Assembly (NCBI RefSeq): GCF_023343835.1
Contig: NC_064439.1
Location: 20,159,433 to 20,223,432 of the forward strand
DNA length: 64,000 bases
Direction of reading: 5' to 3'
Source of the DNA: Lagopus muta
Lineage: Eukaryota > Chordata > Aves > Galliformes > Phasianidae
Within the stretch, counting starts at the first letter, position 1. Each line of letters starts with the position of its first letter. Positions 11,901 to 22,985 of this stretch are shown piece by piece. The notes below the pieces were generated by a model, which saw nothing but the letters and a program-made list of their open reading frames with translations, did not search any database and was not told the DNA's origin. Made by a program: the position numbers and the translations under genes.

Positions 11901-14900
11901 CCTAGAAAGACAGTGTGAAAAAAATGTTCAGAAAAATTGTTCCTGGTGACCTGCTCATCTGAGCTTCACAGGATCTGACCAAAGCCTGAAGCTGAAGACT
12001 GTTATCTCATGAAGGTTGAGTGGTGTGGGAGACAAAAATAATACTTGGGAAGCTTTGAACTATTTGCTCTATTGAATACTTTGAATTTTAGCTCTATTTT
12101 GACCAGCACACATTTGGCCTTGCTTGGCTTAAGCAAAACTAAGCAAGAGGTAATGTTCTGTAGGTATTCTGATGTCCAGAAACAGTAGAGGCTTCCTCTG
12201 CTTATTGTGGCAGTTTTTCTAGTCTTATTTCAAGAAAGCTTTCTTTCAACCTTGACAACTCGTTTGCGTGTCCCACATACACAAACAGTTATGAGGTATC
12301 CCCTCTTGGGAGATCTGTCACAATGTCTCTTTCAAGAAAGCTGGAAAATCCCTATTTCCTTTAGACTGAATCACCATCTAATTTTGGCATGCAGGGACTT
12401 TGTTCAATTTACAAAGACAGTCAGGTGTCTGGATCAAATACAGCAGCAGTTATATTCCTGCCTCACAGGGAAAAGTTAATCCAACACTTTGACGTATCAA
12501 GTGATGATTTGACTCCTCTTGGGAGTCCTAAGTGATGGATTTGCTTCTTCTAAAACAGCAGCTGTTTCAGATACGTGTTACCGATTAGGAAATCATTTTC
12601 CCATACATTTAGTCAGCAGAACATATGGTGTGTAGAGGTCCCCATAATCACATTCATGCACCTCCCCACCACTGATCACTCCATAGGGAACCTAAAACTC
12701 TGCTAAATACAGTGTGTAGGCCCCCAAATAGACCCGTGCACAGTCCAGTTATCAGTACTGCAGGATTAAATAACTGCTTCCAACTACCTTTCCAAAATTG
12801 CCCTTACAGAACAGCTATAAACAGAAAAAATAAAAAAAATTAAAAAGAATCAGTTGTAATTACTTTCACCATAAAGATTTATTTCACAATCTGCTCGTGG
12901 CTTTTCCCTGTGTTCCATTTTACAACTCCAAATAAGAAGATTTTTCCTTGAACTTTGTTGCTGGGGAAATACACTGCTGTATATCATCCTGCAATAGTGA
13001 GCATGACAAAGGAGGCATTTGCAGCTTCAAGCCAGCTGGTGGGCCTGAAATGGTAATACTGAATGGTTGTATTTTACAATACCATCTTTTGCATGTATCG
13101 TGTTTTGCAGCTTGGAGGGCTTCCTAGAGAAAAGTGTATGACTACAGTAACATTACACTGTGACATGGTAAAAACAAATTAGGAGTAAGATCTTAGCCAT
13201 AGCCATGTACTACAGGGAAGTGTGAGAGTCATGGAGGAACTCATTTTATCCAAGCCAGAAAAATAAGTTTTTCCCATTCTGTGCCACAAAGCGATAGCGT
13301 TCTCTCCCATGTAAGACTGGAAGGCTGCTAGGAGCTGGCTGGAAGGAAAAGCTGTTGTGGGAGAACCCCCAAACTAGCTGTTGCAGAATCTGCAAACTGT
13401 CACCACCTGAGCCAGGGCTGTCCATGGACTCATCAAAGGTCTGCTTTCTTTACAAACGAGTGCTCCACCAACAGACTCAAATCTTTCCTCTGAGTGTGCT
13501 TTCTAACAGTCAGCCTTCACCACCACTTCCCAGTAACATCATCCTCCTTTGCAGCTTGAAGGATGGTGGCCTGGTTAATTTCCAGTGGAGTAGATGTTAA
13601 CAGCAGTGGGAGTTCTTTCCTTGTTTTGGAAGTCATGATAATGAATAAAAAATGAGGTTGCCCAGTAACAAGGTTTTTTTTCGTGAATCTTGGAGAATGT
13701 AGTGTTCTTAAAGATTCAGTTCCAAATATTATCCCAAGGAAAAGCTACCTGGTCTTTCATTCCAATGCATATTATTGTATAGAGATATTTGGAAGTGTAA
13801 GTTACAATCCACATTTTTTAAAGTCTCAAATATTTTTTAAATTTTATGTTCATTTCATTTGAGTACTTCTGCCTAGTAATGACATATCTGACATTTAGCA
13901 CAGCAGCTGTCGAAGGAGAGAAGGTTATGTGAAAGAAGCAAAGCTAAGTGAAATTTTTGTGAGTTTTCATGTTGCTGGTTTAAGCGTCTCATCTGATATT
14001 TTAACTCTAGCTCAGTCAATTTCTAAACTGTAAAGTAGTACTAAGTTATTTAAAAGTTAAAATAGAATTTAGTTTTTTAACATTTTATATTAATTAATAA
14101 TAAAAATTTAAGACAATTTTAATAAAATCTTTTAAGACAAGAACAAGCCCTGCACTTTTTGAAAAGTATTGATACTTGAAGATATACTGCAAAACCAATT
14201 CTTTTAAAATAAATTATAGTGGAATGGCAGAGAGGATCAGTAGTGATGTCAAGGAACATACAGTGAGGAGAGCAGTACCAAAAATTCGGTATTGACAGCT
14301 TCATATACTATCAGAATGGAAGTGAGAACTTTCTTACCACTAACTCATTTTTTTCAGTGGAATTTGGAATGGGGAATTTGATTTTTCCGAGCTGAATTAC
14401 AAAACATATAGTTCCAATTTTGTGATTAAAATAAGTGTACTCCTATGGCACATATATCAATCATTCAAAAGACTAGCAAGAAAGATATATTAAGAACTTC
14501 TTACCATGCAGTTAGCATACAGGACTTTTACAGTGTCAGTGGTGTAACAAGCACGCAGGTAAAGCAGGGAGCCTTTAAAAGGTAAAGCAGGGAGAAATGC
14601 CTTTTTTTTGTTTTTTTTTCCCCCATACTTGGATGGAGAAGTTCAAAAAATATGTGACTGTTCCCCAAAAGCAGCCGCATGCACCATCAGTTCAGTGCAG
14701 TGAACAACACTGCGCCCTGCCAGATAGAAACAAAATTCATTTCTCTGTGCACCTATTGAAGAATGCCATGATTTTTTTTTTCTGTTCTACGTTATCTAAA
14801 CATTTAGAAATTACCTTTAAGCCTGGGATGAAATATGAACATCTGTAGTTCCTGTCTTTGACAGGTGTATTTAAAAGATTGTTGGTACATTTAGGTGTAT

Positions 14901-15554
14901 GAAATATTACATAAACAAATTCTGATCCTATTCCTTTCACAGATCCTTTGCTTCTTGAACATCTTAGACTTCAGAAAGCGTAAAGAAAATATACAGGTTT
15001 ATAGTATTCTGCCTCTGCCTCTCCCATTCCCTCTCTTTCATTAATCTTGAACAAAAGCTCTGAAACCCAGCAATATCTTTGGTGTATGTACAGTTCGCTG
15101 GGGCACCAACCCAGATTGCTGCATTACAAATTACTATTAATAAATCATTGCAAAAACTCAAAGAGTTTAATTGTGTTGGAATAACAGATCTACTATAGAG
15201 AGAATGCACAAGGGGTGAAATTGCACTGCAAGATTGGCAACTGTTTGCCTTTAATATTAATAGATTAATTAGACAGTGCATTTGAGACATGATTGCCTGG
15301 AAATTTTTTCTTTGCAAACTAATGCAGTGAACTCAACAGGATGAAACTTTGGTTGTCAATGGTTACTCTGTAGATCCTTGAAGAAAATAGTTATAAAAAT
15401 ATTTTTATTACTTAGAAAACATCGGCATCATCATTACGTGCGCAAATGTAATTAAGAGTCAGTTCAGTGAGTGTGATATTTTAAAACACTCAATATGTAT
15501 AATGTCAAATCTTCTAACATGCCTTCCAAACGTGAAGATTTGCCTTGGCCTTTC
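8984..15554. other. Long unique non-coding stretch
   Basis: No gene or clear mobile element was recognised in 6.5 kb. The longest frame here, 137 codons at 9339-9752 on +, has no family resemblance and ordinary chance composition. The segment at about 11279-11900 is strongly pyrimidine-rich on +. The segments at about 10855-10985 and 15080-15310 are AT-rich, free of repeat hallmarks and contain clustered TAAT-type words, so they are candidate regulatory islands. A 23-bp imperfect duplication lies at 14558-14594. Confidence 0.5.
14558..14594 (+). repeat. Direct repeat, 14 bp copied at 23-bp spacing
   Basis: GGTAAAGCAGGGAG occurs at 14558-14571 and again, identically, at 14581-14594, separated by CCTTTAAAA. 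It is a simple local duplication. Confidence 0.85.
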
Positions 15555-17265
15555 TTAGAATTGTAGAATCATAGAATCGCCAAGGTTGGAAAAGACCACC
15601 AAGATCATCCAGCCCAACCGTCCACCTCACCAATATTTCCCACTAAACCATGCCCTTCAGTATAACATCTATATGTTTTATTGAACACCTCCAGGGTCAG
15701 TGAGTCCAGCATCTCTCTGGGCAGCCTGTTCCAGTGCCTGATCACTCTTTCAGAGAAGTATTTCCTAACGTTCCAATCCAAATCTCCCGTGGCACAACTT
15801 GAGGCCATTCCCTCTAGTCCTGTAGCTAATTACACAGGAGAAGAGAATGATCCCCAACTCACCACAACCCTCTTTAGGTAGTTGAAGAGAGTGATCTCTG
15901 AGCCTCCTCTTCTCCATTCTAGTTCACTCAGCCAGTCCTATTAAGACTTGTGCTCCAGAGCCCTCAGCAGGTTCATTGCCCTTCTCTGAACACGTTCCAG
16001 GGCCTTGATGTCTTTCTTGCACTGAGAAGCCCAAAACTGAACACAGTACTCAAGGTGTGGCCTTGCCAGGGCTGAGTACAGAGGGATGATCACTTCCTGT
16101 CTTCTGCTGCAACACTATTTTTTAATACAAGGATGCCATTGGCCTTCTTGGCCACCTAGACACACTGCTGAATCATGTTCAGCAGAATGCCAACCAACAC
16201 CCTCCAGTATGTTTCTTCTACAGAGTCTTCCATCCATTCTGCCCCAAACTTGTAGCAGTGCCTGGGGCTGTTGAGGCTTAAGTGCAGGACCCAGCACTTG
16301 ATCCTATCAAACTTCATCCACTGGCCTCAGTCCAGCTAGTCAACCTGTCCAGATCACTCTATAGGGCCTTCCTGCCCTGTGGCAGATTGACACTTCCTGA
16401 CAATTTGGTGTCATCTGCAAATTTACTGAGAGTTCACTCAATGGCCTTATCCAGGCATCAATAAAGATATTAAACAGGACTATCCCCAGTATCATCCCCT
16501 GAGAAACACCACTTGTGACCAGTGACCAGCTGGATTTAACTCCATCCACCACCACTCTTTGGGCCCCACCATCCACCCAGTTCTTGACCCAGGAAAGAGT
16601 TTATCTGCCCAAGACGTGGGCTGCCAGCTTCTCCAGAAGAATACTATGGGAGACAGTCAAAGGCTTTGCTGAAGTCTGGTTAGACAATGTCAACAGCCTT
16701 TTCCTCATTGACCAGGCAGGTCACTTAACCATAGAAGGAAATCATGTTGGTCAAGCAGGACCTGCCTTTCATGAATCCATGCTGGCCAGGCCTGATCCCA
16801 CAGCTGTCCCACACATGCCATGTGATCTCCCTCATGATGATCTGCTCCATAACATTTCCTGGCACTGAGGTCAGGCTGATTGGCCTGCAGTTTTCTGGAT
16901 CCTCCTTATGACCCTTCCTGTAGATGAGTGTCACACTGGCAATCCTCCAATCCTCTGAGGCTTCTCCAGTTCACCAGGAACACTGATAGATGGTGGAAAA
17001 CATCTTGGCTATCAGCTCCACCAACTCCCTTAGCACCCTTTGGCGCGTCCCATCTGACCCCATAGACTTGTGGCAATCCAGGTGGAGGTCTCTAACTGTT
17101 TCCACCTAAACTGTGGTGGGTTTCTTCTGTTCCTGATCTGAGACTTCCAGGTCAAAGATAGAGTATGCTGAGGATAACTGTTCTGACTTTTAAAGACAGA
17201 TATAGAGACAACATTGAGAACCTTAGCCTTTTCCTCATTCTCAATGGTCACGTTCCCCCTGTATG
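15555..17265 (-). mobile_element. CR1 LINE, 1.7-kb 5'-truncated copy
   Basis: This is the largest element in the window. On the + strand it begins at its 3' end, with three imperfect octamers of the CATAGAAT type followed by the usual terminal text (AAGGTTGG, AAGACCACCAAGATCATCCA). Further along come the CR1 ORF2 signatures in reverse order: the C-terminal part near 15605-15808 ([13 protein letters not shown]), the palm motifs near 16410 and 16656, and the N-terminal RT block near 16725-16934. The match fades at about 17265, so at least the first half of the full LINE is missing, as is usual for CR1. The tail wording (GGTGGTCTTTTCCAACCTTG on the minus strand) places it near the CR1-F type; that subfamily call is from memory. 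Confidence 0.93.
15605..16934 (-). pseudogene. CR1 ORF2 reverse-transcriptase remnant
   Basis: These are decayed coding remains of the CR1 polyprotein, which primes reverse transcription at a nicked target. From N to C one can read IYRKGHKEDPENCRPISLTS and GQHGFMKGRSCL (16725-16934), the aspartate motif DFSKAFD at 16656-16676, [14 protein letters not shown] and VLFNIFID in the frame at 16340-16576, the catalytic FADD at 16410-16421, and [13 protein letters not shown] near the end. FADD lies one frame away from the GVSQG block, and stops sit on both sides of DFSKAFD, so the frame is broken in several places. The catalytic residues survive as sequence but no working enzyme can be made. Confidence 0.9.
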
Positions 17266-18353
17266 TTTCAAGACTGCATTACCCCAATGGAGACATATGA
17301 GCCCAATGGAATCTTTTTAAGCATTTTTTTGTTACTCATTGGAATTACCAAAATCTGAATGAAATTATCTACTTCAGTAACTGATCAGTGGAAAACAACC
17401 TGGATGAAAATGAGTGCAAAGCAAGGGAATCAGAAAAAATATGATTCTAATGCACATACAGTTGTACAGTACTGAGTCAGTGCAGCTGGGCGTTCAAGAT
17501 GCCATTCAGACTAATTGGTGATGCACCATCAATGTTGGGGTGATATGTTTGAAAATAATGAGACATAATTGCAAAACACAGCTCCTGTAATGTCTACCAA
17601 GAACCGACACTGCAAAAAATAATTGTTGCATTTGGTCTGTCAAACCTAGCATAAATAATATCCTTAACTATCTTTTCTTCTGCATTTTGCTTCAGTTTTG
17701 TATGTATACCTTGACTATCAGCTTCATTTAAGCCTAAAGAGTGTTCTGTGGGGATCTATATAGTTATTTGCTTCAGTCAGCATGAACTGGATTATAGAAT
17801 GAGGAGTCAAGGTTTGATATTGAAAAATGAAAAAAAAAACCATAGAAAAACCACAGCACTACACTGATATGAATTTATTTACAAAATAAAGCTGTTAGCC
17901 TCTAGCCAACTTGCTCTCTTCCATCTCAGAAGCTGTCAGACCTATCATACCTTCTAGTTAATTAATAATATGCTGTAACATATCGTGAGGAGATCTGGCA
18001 GGATTTGATTTAATCCAGTATGATGCAAGCTTGTCTCAGAAATATTCCTAAAAGGCACAGTATGAAGGCTTCATAGCTGAGTAGCAAAATAGACAGAAAC
18101 ATGCTCTATAAGAACAGAGTGTTTCATGATCTGCCTTCCCCAGCTGTTAAGCTGCTGTTTTGCTAACAAAGTGTCTGCTAACCTCACTTTCCAGACAACA
18201 TTTTATTAAAAATGAAACCAGCTTAAGCAAAAATAGAAGGGCCTAGCAGATGTTTCAAATAATAATGCAAGGATTTCTGAATTCTGGCTTTGACTTGAAT
18301 ATCACCATTTTTAATTAACTTAAGGGAAACAGAAGAAAAAATAAGGGGGAGTT
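17266..18353. other. Unique non-coding DNA
   Basis: AT-rich sequence without a recognisable gene or repeat. A short A-run near 17831 and a TTAATTAATAATA cluster near 17958 are the only notable words. Confidence 0.5.
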
Positions 18354-18780
18354 GTATGCAAACTGCTGAATCACAGCCTGATTGACAACCTGAGGCAAGC
18401 AGTAAGTCAGCCATGGGAGCACAGGTGAAGGCAATTCACCTCTGCTGCCGGAAGGGGTGGAGCCTGGCTGCACCTCTCCTAGAACCATTTAAGAGCTGAC
18501 CACCAGGGAGTGAGGGTCTTTTTTGGAGGTTTCTCTTCTTGAAGTATTCTCGGCAAGCCCAGGATACAGGTAAGGTTTCCATCCGTTCTTCTTTAACGTG
18601 ATAACCTGTTTAGCTTAACTGTCTTGTGTATTTCTTGATTGTAACATCTGTACATTCATTGATTATACAGGAATAAAATACAAAGACACCCAGAGCTACT
18701 CTGTTTTCAGAAGTAACTACCAGATTACCTTGTTCAGGAACTACTTGCAGAACTCTCAGCATTTGTGATGTCGTGAAGGT
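18354..18780 (+). repeat. LTR-like interspersed repeat, copy 1 of 3
   Basis: This stretch aligns by eye with 41172-41585 and, more loosely, 50813-51190. Shared landmarks in order are an AACTG(T/C)TGA(A/G)TCAC start, CCTGAGGCAA, AGTCAGCCATGGGAGCACAG followed by GTGAAGGCAATTCA, GGAGCCTGGCTGCACCTCTC, a CCATTTAAG(A/G)GCTGAC box at about 18486, and a T-rich segment ending AACTGTACATT-like. The TTTAAG box resembles a promoter TATA element and AATAAA occurs downstream (about 18673), which together suggest a solo LTR. I cannot name the family. The ends are approximate. Confidence 0.65.
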
Positions 18781-21700
18781 CTCCATTTCAATTGTATGCA
18801 AGCCGTTTGCAATCAACAATGAGATATTCAGTCCAAGCACTTAGGCTAGGGTTACTGAAGTATTTTGTTCATTTGAATTGCATTAGTCTTTGTACTTATT
18901 ACCCAAGGTTTATGCGTTACAGTGATTTCATAATTAAGGAAAAATGGAGAATGCTGCTTTAAGTCCAGGCTCTCTCTGTGGCCTTGAATGGATATTGTCA
19001 CCATGCTGCACCTCAACTATACCTTGGATAAACAGTGTTTTTTCCTAACACACACAGGTACTCTGTGAAGTTAACATCTGACAGTAGAGTATTGGAAATA
19101 ACCAATTACTAGCACTTAAGATGCCAAACAAGGTAGTGGGAAACAAAGGTGAAGTTCCCTGCATACTTTAGGTACAGCAGGGGAGGAAATTGGTTTCTAT
19201 GCCTTGGATATCTAATTCTGGGGTGAAAACCTTATTTTCCAGTTAGAAACTCTGCCTAGAAATATCTAAGTTCTATCTGAAAGATATTCCTCAGTGAAAC
19301 TACACATATATCCTGGAAATGCCGTTTTCTACTGCTGAGAGTTTTCAGACCAAACTGCAACACTGAAGAGCTCCGCTCAGCTCTAGTGCTTAGCCTATGC
19401 ATGATAGAGCCCACTTGGGCAGACCTCTGGAGAGGTGATGGGTGCCAGCTAGGGTACTGTGACATCCAGCAGAGCTCATCACAGGGTTGCTGAGTTTGTT
19501 ATGTTGTTCATTTGTTTTACTTCATCAGAAGTAAAGTTTGCCAAAACCAAAGCACAATGAAGTAATAGGAGTAAACTCAGGATCAGAGTGACTGTTTCTG
19601 ATGGACAGTCAGATACAAATACAAAGAGGTAGAGAGACAATCTTGCTGTTAATCTTGCTGTTATTATTTTCTTTTTTAATGTATGTGTAATGTTAAACAT
19701 AATACTGAGATCAATCCAAAAGTCATGAGGCTCGATATTCATTTCATTTGTGATAAGATGATAATGCTAGCAACAGTAATTCTTAATCATTTGAATATGT
19801 GATAAAGAAAATTGCACGAAACTTCAAACTGGCAATGTGTGGGGGGAAAACATATCTTCACCCTGGAGGGACTGAGTTAAGCCTCCTGAAAGCAACAACT
19901 TCCAAGACTACCCAGGATTTTCTTTTTACATTTCTCTCATTCCTCTTGCTGTGCACCTCACTGTATGGGTTGCACAAGCCTTTTAAAATATCTGGTGTGT
20001 TCTTCCTGCACACCAGAGGAAAGAAAGCTGTAAAAAGAAAAATTATGATGCTACTTCTTTCCTTTTCACAGAACCAAACTCGGAGTTTGGTTTTGCAGTT
20101 AAAGCTCTTAGAAATGCAGGAGTAGAACACTGGGTTGTGGTGGATATTTAGATGCCTCTTTCTCTGTAATCTTAAGCAAAGCACCAGTGTGCTTTCTTTT
20201 ATAAGAAAAAAAAATCCTGAAGTATTGCCAACCAATAATAATGAATGTCAGTATTTTGATACATGGAGCAGCTGGTATCTCCTACTAATATTTCAGTTAG
20301 CAGTATGAATGCTGGTTATAAATATTTCTGTGCGCTTTGGGAGTTTACAGTTGGAAGGCTTGACTGCAGGAGAACTGGAAGGGCTAGCATTTTCTGACAT
20401 TGCCTGAATATCTCTTGAAACAGCAGTTAGACAGGATGACATTTAGATACTACTTATGCACGTGTTCATATCACGAACAAGATCCCAGCATTGGCTGTAA
20501 CTGCGATTTGTTCCTGCTTCAAATTGTTAGCCCCTCCTTCTGGTTGCTTATAACTTCACAAAACTGTGATTGTTCATAAGTTTTCTCCCTGGAACTTTCT
20601 ATTTGGAGAGTAGATTTGTTTTTAAAGATTTCACCAAAAAAACTTTGCAGAAAAGCTGGATCTCTCACACAATTTAATGTATTTGAAAGGCTGGAAACAT
20701 CCATATGGGGAGCCAAAGCACTCCATTCATATGTTCCAACTCTTTGCCCAAATTCCAAAAGAATGTGCAGTTGGCTTAGAAGCAGTAAAGTGCTATTAAA
20801 GGTTAGTTTCTAAAATCCCTGGTAATTTCAATAATAATATGCATGATCTAGTATAGGTGAGGAAACGTGGAGCCTGCAGAGAGATGAAAACTGAGACAAA
20901 GGGAGGAGATACAAGAACACAAAATGGTACTGAGTGGAGAAGAGTGCACTTTGCTGATGGGTTATGAACTAGACTGGGAAATGATCTGGAATCTGAAGGG
21001 ATGCATGAAACTGGACTTGAGTGAGGAAATCAGCAGGGAGACAGATACTGAAACTGGAGAGTAGGATTGAGCAAACACACTTCCTGGGGAAGATTCACCT
21101 TTGCCATCCCCTGTGATACGAGTTAACTATATAAATGCATGCAAGTCTTTGGCAAGACAGAAAAGTAATGACCTTCTAAGACACCCAGAGATTTACTTGT
21201 TTGGATTTTCCTTTTCCCTTTATGAGACAATTGGGTAACTATTTCACTTCAGCTTAAAAGCAGAACTGGAAGAAGAGATCAGTCCCGCCCTGGGCCTGCT
21301 CAATGCAGCAGTGCCCATCTCTGATGGGGAGTACTACTCCCTGTTTTCTATTTCTGTGCACTCTTCTCCCTCCTATAGTTTTGTAGTCTGGCCACGTAAA
21401 GGAGCCTGTGAATATTTAAATCTTGAAAATTAATGCAGAGGTGTTAGAAATACTGTCATACCTGTTTGAAGAAAACAGGTAGCCTCTCCAGAATGAGAGG
21501 GGAACAGCAGGAGTGTTTTTTCTTAATGTAAGTTTAATTACAGTAGCCAAGTAGCTCAGTGCTGGCAGAGCGTAAGTTGCAGCTCCCTGATTATGATGAA
21601 CCTGCCAGGAGGAATTTCAAATTCCTTAAGATATGTCTAATAACTGGTGTCACCCCTCAAAGGCAGAAGTTTTTGCTCTATATCCCTTTCCACTTCAACT

Positions 21701-22834
21701 TGCTCAGTTTGTATTGGCCTGTGAAAATACATAGCAACAAATCCTTTCAAATTAATAACTTATACAATGAAGTTAGATTAATGAAATGCTTTATAAAACA
21801 GCTTAATCAATGACAAGGCTAAATGCTGCTGTTCACAAGTTCTGAACTTAGAAATTCACAAAATAAATCATCTCTGTTTACGCACATTGGGTTTGTGCAA
21901 CTCACCCAGTAACGTTCAGTGGATGTGCAGAGATTCAATGGAAGTAGAACAAAAGAGCCAACAGATGGCACTACATGTAATTCGTTAACAGTGCTCACTA
22001 TTTTTTCATTAAATTATGTAATTTTTCAGGGCTATTTGTGAATGCATCAACAATACTCAATTTAATGTGTGACACAATGTTTTTTTTTCATGCCCATGAG
22101 TAGCATGTCTAAAATTTCCAAGGCCAGTTTTAGCACAGCTATAGTAGCTTGAATGGGGGCTCAAAATATTTTATATCTGGAAGCTGCTTTTTTTTTTTTT
22201 TCCCCTCTCTGCTTTTTCACTGACTATCAAGACTATTCCAGGAACACCTCCCAGGCATGCTAGCATAGAACTTCTGGTGGGTGCGTGATAGTCTTCAGCT
22301 GTGTTCCTGTAGGAGTGCTGGGCAGCAAGCTGGGGCTGTTTTATTGACTGCATGCCAGTATCCAAATCTGGTGCTAAACTTGGATGCCTGCTGTCAGCAG
22401 TACTACTCCTCAGAGTAGCACTTGCAGGATGAGGTGTTACCTGCACAGCATTGCACATACTGCATGGCTGCTGCAAAGCTGACAGTGAGTGCTCTAGAAC
22501 TGTATTCAGGTGTCACGGCTGGCTTTGCTGGATTCTAACTCTATTCTACACCACAAGGACCATCTTCACAGCACGAAGGACAAGAAGCAGCAGAATCTGA
22601 AAAAAAATCTTAAACAAATGGCGATTTTATAGAATTTTAGCTACAATTCTGGGGGATAGGCTGAATCATTCTGCCCAAAGATTCTTTCTGGTAATGCTGC
22701 CATCTTCTGAACATTGTAATAAGGCCAGTGAGGACCTGTAAACTGGTTTTATCTCCTTCTCTTTTCATCAGAACTTACTAGGTTCTCCAGTTTCATTCCT
22801 TCTGGTTCTCACTAACTTGTGTTCAAAAATAGAA
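18781..22834. other. Unique non-coding DNA
   Basis: No gene recognised. It contains a perfect 10-bp inverted repeat at 20072-20092 and a 14-base T-run at 22188-22201. Frames of up to 125 codons near 19858-20235 on the minus strand carry no recognisable domain and are treated as chance. Confidence 0.5.
20072..20092. repeat. Perfect short inverted repeat
   Basis: AACCAAACTC and its exact reverse complement GAGTTTGGTT are separated by one G, giving a 21-base near-palindrome. It could be a binding site for a dimeric factor or chance; nothing beside it decides this. Confidence 0.8.
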
Positions 22835-22985
22835 TGTTCTCATCTAGAGATCATCTAGTCCAACCCCCTGCCAAAGCAGGCTCCCTAGACCAGGTTGCAC
22901 TGGTGAGTGTCCAGAACGGTCTTGAACATGTACAGAGGAGGAGACTTCACAACCCCCTCGGGCAGCCCTGGTCACTGATGGATTA
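22835..22985 (-). mobile_element. CR1 3' fragment
   Basis: Reverse-oriented CR1 tail. The + strand reads AGATCATCTAGTCCAACCCC, then CCTAGACCAGGTTGC and CTTGAACATGTACAGAGGAG, the mirror of the last 150 bases of CR1. The terminal octamers are reduced to ATAGAATG at about 22829. Confidence 0.85.

Noticed and set aside
16515..16868. 117-codon + strand frame
   Set aside because: It is antisense to the CR1 reverse-transcriptase remnant, whose coding strand is minus.
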